Notes: generated from the sequence alone by a model not told the origin. Counted from the first letter of the stretch, positions 47,215 through 58,215 are shown. The stretch: 64,000 nt of DNA from Amaurobius ferox (GCA_951213105.1 OX578152.1:72176680-72240679); one strand, 5' to 3'. Numbers and translations are program-made.

Positions 47215-47668
47215 TTTCAGTAAAGTTAACAAGAATACTTTCAAATTTAATATGCGTCCTCAGGCTTTATTTTTCGTGCTTCCTCGTATTCTATTAACAA
47301 TAGTGCCGCAGATTGCTCCATCGTTTTTGTATTATTGGTGATCTCAAATATATTTTTATTAATTGAAGTTTTTGGAAAATTCTTTCTCCTGAAGTGATTA
47401 TGACAGGGCGATTACAAACAACTGCGAAGGACAATATACGAATTTCGGGAACGCTGTTCATTTTGGTTCGGAAATCGGAATATGATATTTTACTCTGCAT
47501 AAAACGTAAGGGGTAGGATTGTTTTAACCCTTCCATTTCCAAAATTAGCATTATGCCTTCTATATCTGCTAATTTATTGGTGTCGTCCATTTGAATGTCT
47601 TTAAAAATTTCGACATTAGGCAATATCATTTCTAAATCAGCCAGCAGCATGCTTATCCAGTGTTTCGC
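47215..47668 (-). pseudogene. hAT transposase C-terminal fragment, copy H6 (best-preserved frame)
   Basis: A single frame covers the region from HWISMLLADLEMILPN through the dimerisation motif ITSGERIFQKLQLIKIYLRS to WSNLRHYC (47,294-47,668). This frame holds without a shift what takes two or three frames in H1, H2, H4 and H5. The upstream end is cut at about 47,668 and fused to X-type sequence, which supplies the apparent start at 47,731. Family assignment to a ZMYM1/P52rIPK-like hAT is by motif only. It is a fragment, not a gene. Confidence 0.8.
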
Positions 47669-47669
47669 T

Positions 47670-49480
47670 GGTGAAAACACTAAAATTGTATTAGAAGATA
47701 TATCTGTTCTGTTCATATTCTGTTTCATCAATCGGCTAAATAAGTTTATTGGCTAAACACCATATATAAGTTTAAAAACTTTTTGCCAAAATAAATTAAA
47801 TTGATGTACAGAATCCGTAATTAATATAATTAAAAAAAAAAAAACTCTTTATTTATAAGACATATTTTTATATCCATTTACGAGTTATTATTCATACTTA
47901 TTACGTATTTATTATTCAAATCGAAAAAATAATAATAAAAATGAACAAACACAGTTGATTTAATTGCGTTGCTGAGCAACATGATATAAGATAGAATTTT
48001 CCTCATAAAATGCTAATAATTAAATAACCATTTTGATTTCTTAATACTTTCTATTGTTGAGTAAAAGTCTGTGAAAAATAAACTATTGTGATATATTTTC
48101 CATTTAAATTCATGTTTCGAACATTCATGCTTTCAAACAATTCACGTTTTCAGAAAGTGACTAATCAGCTCAAATATTTCTCACTAAACTCAGAGATAAT
48201 GTTTTAATTCACTTTGACGTTTTAAACAAAAGAATTCCAACCTTTTCATTTGGAGGAACCAGAGAGTTAGATAGTAGAACTCCTTGGAAAAAGTTTCGTT
48301 TTTCAATAATATCTCGACAACTCTTGGTCTTAGAAATTCAAAACTTTGACTAAATTTAAAAGGGCTATTTCAAAGCTACTCAAAACATTTCATTAAATTC
48401 GGTTAAGCCGTTCTCTAGTGATGATGAGACAAACAAACAGACATATTTTTAAATTTATTTATATAGATTAAGAGCGTCTGCAATGAAGTTCGGTATAACA
48501 TAACATATAGCATAATTTCATGTTCTCCCAAAGAACATGAGATTGAAAAAAATTAAAATTGAAATCTTTTAATTTAACTACCGTATGCACCGCTAATATT
48601 CTAAAATGAAATTTTATATAATAAATGATTTCGATAAATGTTATGTCTGCGCTATACAATGAAAATGATATCCAGAAAGCTGAGTCAAAAGAGGCTACAG
48701 TTAAATGAATCCGACAAAATATCAATTGCATGGCTATGAGAGAGGTTGTCAACAATGGAACTGTGGAGTATGAAAATGCACTGTTAAGGACTTTTCAGAA
48801 TTTTGTTGTTAATTTAAGGTAATTGACCACTATTTTGCTATTATGAAAATACCTTTATAGTAAAAAAAACTGTGGGTGTCCTTACATATACTTTTAAAGC
48901 GGGTTTCACTTATTTTGTGTATCTCTCTCTAATTATTTGTAACTTATCTATCAGCCGTATTACTTTTTCGAATGAGTGGAAGAGTTTCAAGATTTATTCA
49001 TATTTGCAAGAAGGAATAACTGTAAATTATGTTCAATTTAAAACATTTTACAGGAGAAAGTAACTTTTGGTGTGATATTAAATAAGCTGAAGGCAAATTT
49101 CCTGACATTAATGTCTACCACAGAATGATCGATGAAAGCAAACTGTTACTCAGATTATTAGAATTATTATATTGGCAACAAAGCCTTCTATAATTCTATG
49201 CGTCAAGTCTTAGTGCGGGTTATCTTGAAAGTCATGAGCAGGAAGGATTTTGCTGTAGACATGATGGGCAGACGATTTGTACTTAATTGACTAAAACTTC
49301 AGATTGCATAATAAGCTCTAGATTATGAATCGAATTGAACTTGGGAGAATCCTAACTAACTTGATCGTTTTCGATGATAACATTATTTTGTCTCATGTAT
49401 ATAGTGTATGAGTTTAAAGCTTGTCATTGCGTAATTTTATTCTTAAAATGAATACATATTTTAAATTTTATGGAATATGA
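47670..49480 (-). repeat. Modules X (part) and Y in reverse orientation
   Basis: 47,670-48,470 is the reverse complement of 43,270-44,080 and 48,470-49,480 that of Y (42,280-43,090). The same order is at 6,000-9,060. Open frames at 48,468-48,755 and 48,872-49,063 are incidental. Confidence 0.75.
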
Positions 49481-49655
49481 AACTTATCATGGACGCAAAG
49501 TGTTATATGTCATGGCAGTGACACAGAGTGGGGACACCACCAGGTTCGCCGTAGAATGGACTGACGGAACTCAATAGGGCCCCTCATTGTTGCAATCAAG
49601 AGACTGACATACTGACACTGCGCTTTGTTATAGTGCTTTAAAATTAAATTCTTAC
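49481..49655 (+). repeat. Module K, left part, interrupted by the TTAA MITE
   Basis: The sequence from catggacgcaaagtgttata to aaaattaaattcttac matches 9,030-9,202, where it continues without interruption. Confidence 0.75.
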
Positions 49656-50419
49656 TTAAGGGGGCGGTGGACGTTGAAATGAGCAAACATCGACTAAAAA
49701 AGGTTTTTCTTTTTAATATATAACATTATTTTACACTCTTAACCTAAATTATTGGCAGAACGCCAATGTCTGCGTCCATGGACGCCAATGCCTGCAGAGG
49801 GGGATCAAACTGTTTAGGATAGGGTATGTTAAATACCTGTCTGTTTGGAAGTTTCTTCGTTTGGGATGGAAGCTGTCCCACCCGTAAGCAAAAGGTTAAG
49901 AGTATTTTTTTCGAAACAAAATTTTCAAAGGTTTTACATTTTTAAAATGCTCCATGCGTCTTAATTTTTATCTGAGATGCATGGAATTTGGCAAGAAGAC
50001 ACCTCTCATACTTTTAAATGAAACTGGGTATGCATTTCATAATTGGACTTTATTAAGGCAATTAAAAGTGAATAAGAACCTAATTAAATGATAAAAATTA
50101 AGTTTTAATGCTGAAAAATATTTTTAAAAAATAAACTTTCTAAGGGATTTAAAAATGAATACCCAAATTTGCTCATAATATGTTTCTGAGTGATCATAAT
50201 GTAAAATGAATCAAAAATCTGAACAAATGGCACGCAAGGAGCATTTTCAAATTTTCGTTAAAAAAAATTAAATTAAAAAAATATACAAAATTATATCAAA
50301 ATTGAAAGAAATTGAATGATATTGTATATATTAATGTTAAGAGGAATATTTATACAAATTTTCATGTTTCTAAGTCAATAAATAAATAAAAAAATTTCCA
50401 ACGTCCACCGTCCCCTTAA
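49656..50419. mobile_element. TTAA-flanked MITE, piggyBac-like, 756 bp
   Basis: TTAA at 49,656-49,659 and 50,416-50,419 brackets 49,660-50,415. The left end gggggcggtggacgttgaaa and the inverted right end (complement of ccaacgtccaccgtcccc) agree at all but two or three of about 20 positions. There is no open frame, so it is non-autonomous. TTAA duplication is the hallmark of the piggyBac superfamily. Paralogous K copies read straight through the site (9,191-9,215; reversed near 32,490 and 42,085). An inner pair of ctcttaacct/aggttaagag ends (about 49,737 and 49,900) may mark a further nested insertion. Confidence 0.85.
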
Positions 50420-50812
50420 TAGAGGAAGATGGCTGCCTATGTGTTTGTCTATGCAGTCTAAAGCGACAAATCTAAGCAGCGTACGCCTATCAAAGATGGT
50501 GCATAGGTACTTCATTACCCGAATACGTGCACCATGGCGTTATTTTTGAAATTTCGCATTAGTTTTTTTTTATGTATTTCATAGGTTCGAGTTTTCTTTG
50601 CGACCGTTAACAACTCAAGAAAACGCATGAAGAAAAATATTGCTAGAATTTCATTCGAGGCACGGTTGCAAGATCATAGTAGTCTCGTCGGTTGTGAAAT
50701 CAGGAATTTCAGAAGGATGGCACTTTATATTTGTTAGGGTTCATGTGAATTTAATAGGTCGCGTTTTTAATAAGAGGTTGAATATACGACCAATTGTGAT
50801 TCTCATATTTTT
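50420..50812 (+). repeat. Module K, middle part
   Basis: The match to 22,085-22,470 continues: ctaagcagcgtacgcctatc (about 50,473) and atttcattcgaggcacggtt. It is broken again at 50,813 by an ACTTTCC element. Confidence 0.75.
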
Positions 50813-51564
50813 ACTTTCCCTGCAACCATGTCTAAAATCGCAACTCGAGTTTTCGACGGATCTACGCGTTTCAAGACCTCTAGAATACGAAAAAATTTTT
50901 TAGCGTGACTTCTGTGTGTGTGTCTGTCTGTCTGAGTGTCTGTCTGTCTGTGTGTCTGTCTGTCTGTCTGTCTGCGCAGATTTTGTATCCACTGTAACTA
51001 AAAAACTAATAGACCGAATTTCATAAAATTTGCCAGGTAATTCACTTGTGGGCGAGTCTGGTGCTGATTAGTTTTGGGTACGATTCGGGATAAAAGAACC
51101 CGCCTATTTTTGTGAAATGGCCCGCTAAAGTTTGTATCCACTCTAACTAAAAAACTAATGGACCGAATTTCACAAAATTCGGCAGATGAGTCCTTTGTGG
51201 GTCACTCTGGTGCTGATTAGATTTTGGTATGATTCGGAAAAAAATAACCTGCATTTTTTTGCAAAATGGCCCGCAAAAATCGTCCAAATCTAAACTAAAG
51301 AACTACGTATGCTCAAATATATCCATTAAATGCTTGTTTAATACGTAATGTTTAGCGAAGAAAAGAATAAGACCAACCCCATTACATTAGGACCAGCCGT
51401 TCTCGAGATATTTTAGTTTTTCGTGTTTTCTCTACGCCACCTTTGAAAATAAGTCCGGTTACCGAATGAGAACGAAAATTGAATTAAAAGTGAAATAAAT
51501 TTAATTAAAATAAAGAGAACGTGGATATAAGTCTGCAAGGAAAGTCATGTGCTGCCCACATCAG
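50813..51564 (+). mobile_element. ACTTTCC-family interspersed element, copy E1
   Basis: The element starts actttccctgca and ends near ...tgcaaggaaagtcatgtgct-gcccacatcag. Module K stops at its left edge and resumes at the right with ttttttgtttttgcgg, as in the uninterrupted K at 22,462. Inside are a (gtct)n microsatellite (about 50,915-50,985), three ~147-bp internal repeats starting tgtatccact(c/g)taac (50,983, 51,130 and a shorter one near 51,270), and ccgttctcgagatattt. There is no coding frame. The transposon class is unclear. Confidence 0.7.
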
Positions 51565-51880
51565 ATTTTTTGTTTTTGCGGGGAGCTTATGCGATTTTAT
51601 TCGTGTAATTCTCTGATCGGAATCATTTTTAAATTGTGTTCGAATGTATTATTTAAGCAGAAGGTGATTATTTAATCTACATGAATAAAACTGAAAATCA
51701 GTCTGCCTGTATGTTTATCTTATCATCAAGGGGAGGATGGTTCCACATAATTTCATGTAATTTTGTGGGTAGCCTTGGAATCGCCCAAAATTTAGTCCAT
51801 GTTTGGCGTTTCTAGGACCAGGGATTGTCTAGATATTAATTTATAACGCACAGTTAAATCTTCCATAGACATAGCATCGG
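51565..51880 (+). repeat. Module K, right part
   Basis: The sequence from gtttttgcggggagcttatg to a taacgcacagttaaatcttcc-like stretch matches 22,462-22,740 and 12,893-13,020. It has the uninterrupted hAT site at 51,727-51,750. A junction to module X follows. Confidence 0.7.
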
Positions 51881-52054
51881 CCAATTTATTTGAAGAAAAT
51901 TATATTACATCGCTTATCAATTGATTTAAATCCAATGTGATTATGCGGCAGACGATTTTTTTATACATTTTTCCAATTTAAATAATGAAGAAATGTATAT
52001 AAAGTTAGTCAATTACGGCCTTCAGGTTTAAAAATTAGGAGCATTATTGATATT
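51881..52054 (+). repeat. Module X fragment
   Basis: ccaatttatttgaagaaaat and cttcaggtttaaaaattag match 35,040-35,240. It is cut by the ACTTTCC element E2. Confidence 0.65.
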
Positions 52055-52234
52055 ACTTTCCTTATATACAATAATGTATAAGGAAAGTATTGTGACGGGG
52101 TCGAAAATTCAAATTCGACTTTTCGACGGAAGAGCACGTTTCAAGCATCCCTGATCACGAATCGAACATTTTTGAGGTGATGTCTGTGTGTGTGTGTGTG
52201 GCTCTCTCTCTCTGTGTGTGTGGGGGTGGAGCTA

Positions 52235-52267
<33 letters not shown>

Positions 52268-53151
52268 CAGTGAGTCTGTGGAGACGCTATCTCACGAACG
52301 AATGGAGCGATTCGAATGAAATGTGGTACAAAAATTACAATCCAAGAATACTGGAAGCTTATTGTTTTTAAACACAATCGAGTGTTCAGAACCCCCCCTC
52401 TTCCAAATTTTCGAGTGAAATCTTGAAAAAATCATCAAAAAATCAAGACATTTAATAAAGTTACGCAAATAGACATTTCCTGTGTATGTTTTCCTTAGAA
52501 AACGATTGGCATAAACTTTAGAACGCTAACACGAACCGTTCTCGAGATATTGCCCATTTTTCAAACAAATTTATCAAAAAATCCCATAAATTAAAAATAA
52601 ATATTAACTGTTGAAAAAAATGTTTACTTTTCATATGTAATATCATGCCATAAATTTCGTGACATCATTCTCATGGATCTAACTCGTTCCATTCATGAGA
52701 AAAGATACCTAGAGTAATACTTTTGCATTTGAACGCCAATAGTTATTTATCTGCTTTAAGAACAACTTATTTCTCCGTCCATAACGCTTGTCGCGATTTT
52801 GGAGATGGATTTGCCGGAACGTCGCCAACTTGGCGACTTTTTAAATGTTGCCAAATTAAAGAAAATCTCGCCAAATGGATAAAAATGACGCTAAATCAAT
52901 GAAAATGACTACTAATTGATGAAAATTTAATATATTGATATGCATATTTGGCGGAATGTCTCCAACTTGGCGACTTTTTTAAATGTTGCCAAATTAACGA
53001 AAATCTCACCAAATGGATAATGCCTAATTGTCGAAAATTCAATATCTTGAAAAGAATATAAGTATCTACTATAAGAATAACCTATTTTTTTACTGTAAAA
53101 GTAGTAAATTCATTGCATTATATAACGAAAACCATGTGATGCCTACATCGA
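52055..53151 (+). mobile_element. ACTTTCC-family interspersed element, copy E2
   Basis: The left end is a perfect hairpin: ACTTTCCTTATA, a 10-base loop, TATAAGGAAAGT (52,055-52,088). (gt)n and (ct)n runs follow at 52,185-52,270, then ctcacgaacgaatgg, ccgttctcgagatattg (about 52,539), and a ~150-bp tandem pair (52,805 and 52,953, starting ggaa(c/t)gtc(g/t)ccaacttgg). The right end accatgtgatgcctacatcg parallels E1. The flanking X module is split cleanly. The frame at 52,177-52,371 is a microsatellite product. Confidence 0.7.
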
Positions 53152-53450
53152 ATTTTTTCAATTTCTTACGTCATCTGTTTCATTTTAGCAAAAATTGTTG
53201 AAACTCATATACTGTAGTATACTCATATACTGTTAATCTTCTTCTAATACACGAATATACCTTCTAATATATGAGAATATAAGTAATACGGGTATTTTCC
53301 CATACTATTTCAGCGCTTTTATTTTGGTATATATTGATTCAATTTCATAATTTTTATAAATTTTTTTACAAACTGGGCCAGGATGTTTTTTTTATTCTTC
53401 AGATCTGCTTGTGAAGATAATTTTGTATGACAATAAAAGATATTCTTAAA
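53152..53450 (+). repeat. Module X segment, left arm of a long inverted repeat
   Basis: The sequence from tcaatttcttacgtcatctg to ttcttcagatctgcttg and a little beyond is repeated in reverse complement at 54,035-54,335. The loop between the arms is about 585 bp. Confidence 0.85.
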
Positions 53451-54034
53451 CGTCTTTTTAGAAGCATTAGTTCATATATTTTATTAGAATGTTTTGAATA
53501 ACAATGCTATTTATAATAATGTAGGAATTTGCATATGATTGTGAATTTTAAGTTTCTGTATTTCATGTATTTCGTACGATAAACAGGCATTTAAAATTAC
53601 GATGGATGCTTACTTAAAACCTGAGAAAACTGGCTAATTCGTTCTAGTAAAGATATAAGTTTTAAAATATTCAACAATTAATATCCGGTATAATACAGAT
53701 TAGATACTCATTGAATGGAAATTAGGATACCAGATTATTAGTAACAGGCGGATCACTCCATCATAATTCTTCCACGTGGTTTATAATTACATAATACAGG
53801 TTCTCGTGACCGTCATTAGCTGCAAAGATATTGCTTTGATAATGATGGGCAGATGATCGCAATTAACTTAACTGGAACTTCTATTTAAATGCATAAGTTT
53901 CGCATTAATACTGGCTCTGATGAAGCCAGTTTCCTAACTTAGGTAATAACTTAGAGTATTATTCGTCACATGATTTTATTATAAAGAGATTAAATTCGTC
54001 AATTCACGGATGATTTTGTTATCATTTCAGAATA
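53451..54034. repeat. Loop of the inverted repeat, X-related
   Basis: The first part (tttagaagcattag, then taggaatttgcatatgattg) is X-like. The rest contains gatgggcagatgatcgc (about 53,843), a diverged X landmark. No gene. Confidence 0.55.
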
Positions 54035-54335
54035 ATTTTGATATCATTTAAGAATCTATTTTATTGTCATACAAATGTATCTGTACAAGCAGATCTGAAG
54101 AATAAAAAAAAACATCCTGGCCCAGTTTGTAAACAAATTTACAAAAATTATGAAATTGAATCAATATATACAAAAATAAAAGCGCTGAAATAGCATGGGA
54201 ATATACTCGTATTACTTATATTCTCATATATTAGAAGGTATACTCGTGTATTAGTAGAAGATTAACAATACTACAATAGTGAGTTTCAACAATTTTTGCT
54301 AAAATAAAACAGATGACGTAAGAAATTGAAAAAAA
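54035..54335 (-). repeat. Module X segment, right arm of the inverted repeat
   Basis: This is the reverse complement of 53,152-53,450 with few differences. It includes acatcctggcccagtttgta and acagatgacgtaagaaattg. Confidence 0.85.
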
Positions 54336-54590
54336 ATTGATGCAGGCAGCAATTATTGCTCAATATTTTGACAAATTTATATACATGGGGAACCTATAGG
54401 TACACTGTAAATTTCTCTTGTCTTAATGAAGCTTAGTGAAAAATTTGCTAATTGAAATATTTTTTGATTCGGGTCGGAATAAAAAATTAAATTTTACATT
54501 TTTAGGAAATTATCAGTTCCGAGAAGTAGGGGTGCTACTACCATAGCTAAATTCTCTTTTGTTTGTTAATCATTTTTCATAGCTCACTCG
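54336..54590. other. Unassigned AT-rich DNA
   Basis: No recognisable element or gene. Confidence 0.5.
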
Positions 54591-54810
54591 ACTTCTTCGA
54601 CCCAGACCGGCCGACCTACCCGAAGATGTAGAAGACCTAGACCTCCCGATTGACCCGATGGTATAGAGCAGCTGCTTGTGCTGGAAAGTGCTACCCAATT
54701 TAGACCGAAACCCAGTGGGCATTCACAGGGGTCGTACCTTCCTTCCTATACACTAACCTGTTGGAAGGACTTACGAACCCACATAGTTAATGTGGCGTAT
54801 AAAATTATTT
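54591..54810 (-). mobile_element. SINE fragment (body and 3' end)
   Basis: Read on the minus strand it contains the SINE body from atgtgggttcgtaagtcctt, through the ggttt-cgg-tctaaattggg part, to the ccggtctgggtc 3' end, with several small duplications. The tRNA or 5S head is missing. The plus-strand frame at 54,678-54,887 runs antisense through it and is not a gene. Confidence 0.7.
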
Positions 54811-55689
54811 TTTTTGGGTTAGGTTTATTTATTTTAAACTTTAAGTTAGTTATTTTAACATTAGGGATAGCAGTGAATTTAGCATAGCACATGGCAGAAG
54901 TAAAACCCACCTAGTTATCTTTAAAGTGTTGTCCGGTGTGTCTGAAAAGTAATCTGATTAATGAACTTAAATTGATTTTACTTATCAAACAAACAGACAC
55001 TAATGTTGCTCAAACCAATTTTATTAATTATTATAATTCATATTAAATTTTAGCATAGCTTAACTTCAAATCAATAGTAGTTACCTTCTTACTCTTTGGC
55101 GCACAGAAGATCATATCTGGACCTCTTTTGTGAAAAGTACTGTTTTTACGTACTTATTCAACGACGCTATTTTAGCGAAATGTGGAAGCACAGCATTGCG
55201 CTTAATAACGACAACAACTTTTATGAGATTTACATGAGCACATATTACGTGCTCACTCAGCGGCAAAATTGCAGCGTGTCTTAAATAGCGTAGTTGTATG
55301 TGCTTAGTTCACAGTGAAAATCATAGATTCTTGAGCGGACATTTTTGATGTGCTTAGCCCGCAGCCAAAATTTCGAGAGTGTTAACCTTCACTTGTTGCA
55401 CAAGGGTCACTTTGATTCCCCCCCCCCCCCCCGGCTCTCATTGACGGCTCCACCGTATCTGTGTGCCAATTTGCTCCAGTCAAATGGGCGTGGTCTATAT
55501 TGGCTTTCATTGGATATTTCCTGACGCCCACGGGCTCGCTTGCGTCCGTAGTTGTATTTCTCAAGATGTTATGCTTCATTTATTGCTCGTAAATAAACTA
55601 TCCTCCCATTATAAAATTAGGCGGCGTCGAGTCTACGACTGATTGCCGCCTTGTGGCAGAGCCATTTTTAAAATATGAAAATACCTTTT
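54811..55689. other. Unassigned DNA with a poly(C) tract
   Basis: A run of 15 C lies at 55,418-55,432. Frames at 55,096-55,284 and 55,382-55,579 have no recognisable motifs. A ctcgtaaataaactatcctc stretch near 55,588 contains an AATAAA-type signal, but I could not define an element around it. Confidence 0.5.
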
Positions 55690-55805
55690 GTGCAACTGTA
55701 TCACAGTTAACGTTCCCGTACTTCGCGTGAACACAGGGACAGTTTGGAGATCGACGTCTGGTTTTCGGAGAGCAATCTCCGTGCGCTAACCACTGGCTTG
55801 TCCTA
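55690..55805 (-). mobile_element. Diverged tRNA-like SINE head
   Basis: On the minus strand there is an A-box-like gccagtggttagcgcacgg, a degenerate B-box region acgtcgatctcc, and then a gtgttcacgcgaagtacg-like part of the SINE body. It is much decayed. Confidence 0.5.
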
Positions 55806-55978
55806 CCTTTTTCACTTCACTTCTATGCCCAACCGTCGGTTTTATATTTCTTTTTTGGCAATTTTCGGGAACACTCTCTGAAGCAAGCATTCCGAATTTC
55901 AGTTTGCCGTCAAGCACCATTTGTTCATGTTTTTCAATTTTTGAAATTCTAAATGAAATTTAGTTTTAAAATTTAAGA

Positions 55979-56223
55979 GGCCGATGCGGTGGTCGAGCGG
56001 TCAGGGGCATGCGTTTCCATATGATCGCTCGATTGTCGGGTTGTGGGTTCGAATCGCGCCAGCGGGCATGGATGTTGTGATGGCGAGGTCTAGTCAGTCT
56101 TCTGCCCTTGGAGGCTCAATAAAGTGAAGCTGAATATTACCCTTCGCCATGGGACCAGCGGTCTATTGAACGCGGTGTACGGCTTTCCTTCACCACGGGG
56201 ATTAGAAACAACAACAACAACAA
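55979..56223 (+). mobile_element. tRNA-Ser-like SINE with (AAC)n tail
   Basis: The head has ggtggtcgagcggtcagggg (A box, about 55,990) and gtgggttcgaatcgcg (B box, about 56,043-56,058). Its long variable-arm-like middle fits a serine or leucine tRNA. The body (gtctagtcagtcttctgccc, then the accacggggattag part) is unrelated to the SINE at 91-453. The tail is five to six AAC units. I could not settle the target duplication (the flanks are both A/T-rich). Confidence 0.8.
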
Positions 56224-56479
56224 ATTTTAAAAGTATGCACACACCACCAGAATACACAGAATGAGTCATTATTCATTAGAATCGCTTCAATAGCTTAGAC
56301 TGCAGGTACGTTGAAGAAAAGGTTGGTACTACAATCGAAAATATGTCATTTTATAATTTTTTTCCCTCGAATACTACCGCAACAATTATAGATATTTTTG
56401 TTTTCTTTTTTTCAGATTTGAAACGGTTTTACAGAGAAAAAGAATCAAGTCTTTAGTTTACTTGGATGTTAAGCTACAG

Positions 56480-57620
56480 ATCCGTGGAAACCGATGTTGG
56501 CCATGCCAAATATAATATACACTTGTGAGATTCACAAATAACGACTTGGATCATGCGAATTTCTGGAAAACCGGAAATGACATCCCTAGAACAGCAAGGT
56601 TGAAATCTTTAGTAAATCCTCCTAACCCCTCAGAAACCTAAATACGTACCAACGCACCAATCATCATCTAAGCTATATATTTAGCCCCTTCTAAGAAATA
56701 GATGCCGCCCAGGCGGTGAAGTGGATAGCGTCTTCGGCTGCTGTCTTGAGGGCTCGGGTTCGAATCCCGAATAAGGCATGGATGTTTCTTGAGGATAAAG
56801 TCAGTCTTCCGCCTTCTGGATCCTCGTCAAAATGTGAAGCTGCACCCCCTCCGACAGTGATGTGTTTGTTCTCTCGTCTCCTGTCTTTCTTTCCTGCATC
56901 ACTGGTCCTGAATAGGCTCTGCCGAAACAGGAGGTCACCAGTAACAACAAGAAATAGATGTTTCACAGAAAAATAAATTTTTTAAAGTGTAATTTTATAA
57001 AAATAAAAGCCGGTAGTAAAACTGCGACAATTCCTGGTAGTGGAAAAAACAAAAACAAAAGTAGACATTTTAAGTGAACTTGTATCCCCCGAAATTTAAT
57101 GCTGAATCCATGAATCCATATCAGTTGTCATCAAAGGTATTTCTATAACAAAGCTGACAAACAAATGTTATGAGAAAAATTTAAATTTTTGAATTGGAAA
57201 CGACATCTCCAGATCCCGAAGTGGAAATCCTTAGTGAGTCATTTTACTCTCATGAATTTAATGCTGAATCCATGCCATGTATTATCTAAGCTCTATCGTT
57301 ATAGCGAATCCTGACAAATATTTCAAGTTTTCGAAGCAGAAGTGGAAAAATAACTGGAAGTAGAAATTCTCAGTGGAAAATGTTGATACTAAATTCATAT
57401 CAGCTATCATCTAAGCTCTATTTATAGCCTATCATGAAAAAAAAATGTTTCAAATAAAATGAAATTTTTCGATCCGGAAATGGAAAATATAACCGTAAGT
57501 TGAAATCTATAGTGAAGAAACACCTTTATCTCCTTCAAAATTTAATGTTGAATCCGTATCAATCATCATTTTAGCTTAAAATATAGTAGATTTTGATACA
57601 TAGTTGCTTCAAAATATTTT
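56480..57620 (+). repeat. Degenerate ~120-130-bp tandem repeats
   Basis: About five copies of a unit with aatttaatgctgaatccat, then atcatctaagctctat and ggaaatggaaa...gaaatctttagtgaa. Copies lie near 56,600, 57,095, 57,258, 57,385 and 57,540. The array is split by the SINE at 56,705-56,948. Confidence 0.65.
56693..56960 (+). mobile_element. tRNA-derived SINE (third head type), 12-bp target duplication
   Basis: aagaaatagatg at 56,693-56,704 and 56,949-56,960 brackets 244 bp. The head has ggcggtgaagtggatagcgt (A-box region) and cgggttcgaatcccg (B box, about 56,755-56,769). The body shares the catggatgtt and gtcagtcttc(c/t)gcc wording with the SINE at 55,979. The tail is a short AAC run. Large open frames on both strands (56,691-56,966 and 56,716-56,976) are SINE artefacts. 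Confidence 0.88.
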
Positions 57621-57685
57621 TGGGGTGCAAGTATAGATGACAAAATCGATTGTAACAATAAATTCGGGGTGCTTCAATTTTATCA

Positions 57686-58098
57686 CAACGCTTTTACTGT
57701 TGTTGTTGAGACCCAGACCGTCCGACCTACCAGAAAGATGTAAGGTAACTGTTTGGACGGCCGGGAAGTGCCACCCAATTTAGATCGGAGCCCAGTGGGG
57801 AAGGCATCCACAGGGACCGTACCCTCCTTCTCCTACCACCACCCTTTCGGAAGGACTTACGGACCCACATGTTTAACGTGATCGTACTCCGCATGAACAC
57901 GGCGGCAGTTGTAGAAGCGTGCAAATCCAGCGCGCAAACCACCGGGCTACCGTGTCCGAAATGCGCCAACAGCACTTGGTGTTCCCAGGTGGTCACCCAC
58001 CCAAGTACTAACCGCGCCCGATGCTGCTTGACTTCGGTGATCTAACGAGAACCGGTGTTTTCATCACAGTAGGGACTTTGGCTCAACGCTTTTACTGT
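57686..58098 (-). mobile_element. Complete compound 5S-tRNA SINE with a 15-bp target duplication
   Basis: caacgcttttactgt occurs at 57,686-57,700 and 58,084-58,098. On the minus strand the element (58,083-57,701) runs: 5S head (58,082-57,965), tRNA-like segment with A box (gtagcccggtggtttgcgcg), no B box, shared body, and (AAC)n tail next to the left duplication. The architecture, including the missing B box, matches 467-855. The duplications prove that 5S, tRNA-like part and body moved as one unit. Confidence 0.92.
57965..58082 (-). pseudogene. 5S rRNA-derived head of a SINE
   Basis: 118 bases match 5S rRNA end to end on the minus strand, with the internal control region (gaagtcaagcagcatcgggc, then ggtgggtgaccacctggg) nearly intact. 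This copy is slightly closer to a functional 5S than that at 467-587 in the control region (gaagtcaagc rather than ggagtcaagc). It is part of a retroposon, not a ribosomal gene. Confidence 0.88.
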
Positions 58099-58215
58099 GT
58101 ATATGTTCAAGTTAATGTAATATTTTAAAGGAAATAATAAAAATGCAGCGTGCTATTTTTCTGTCATCTGTATATTTCGATAGATTCTAGAATATTGATA
58201 TTTTACTCACGACAA

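Noticed and set aside
49737..49905. Second TTAA element nested within the MITE (ctcttaacct ... aggttaagag)
   Set aside because: The inverted ends extend only about 10 bases and no empty copy is available here. Kept as a remark only.
52177..52371. Cysteine-rich 64-codon frame (CVCVALSLCVCGG)
   Set aside because: A translation of (gt)n and (ct)n microsatellites, not a small secreted peptide.
56691..56976. 91- and 86-codon open frames on opposite strands
   Set aside because: They coincide with the SINE at 56,705-56,948, whose duplication and promoter boxes explain the sequence.
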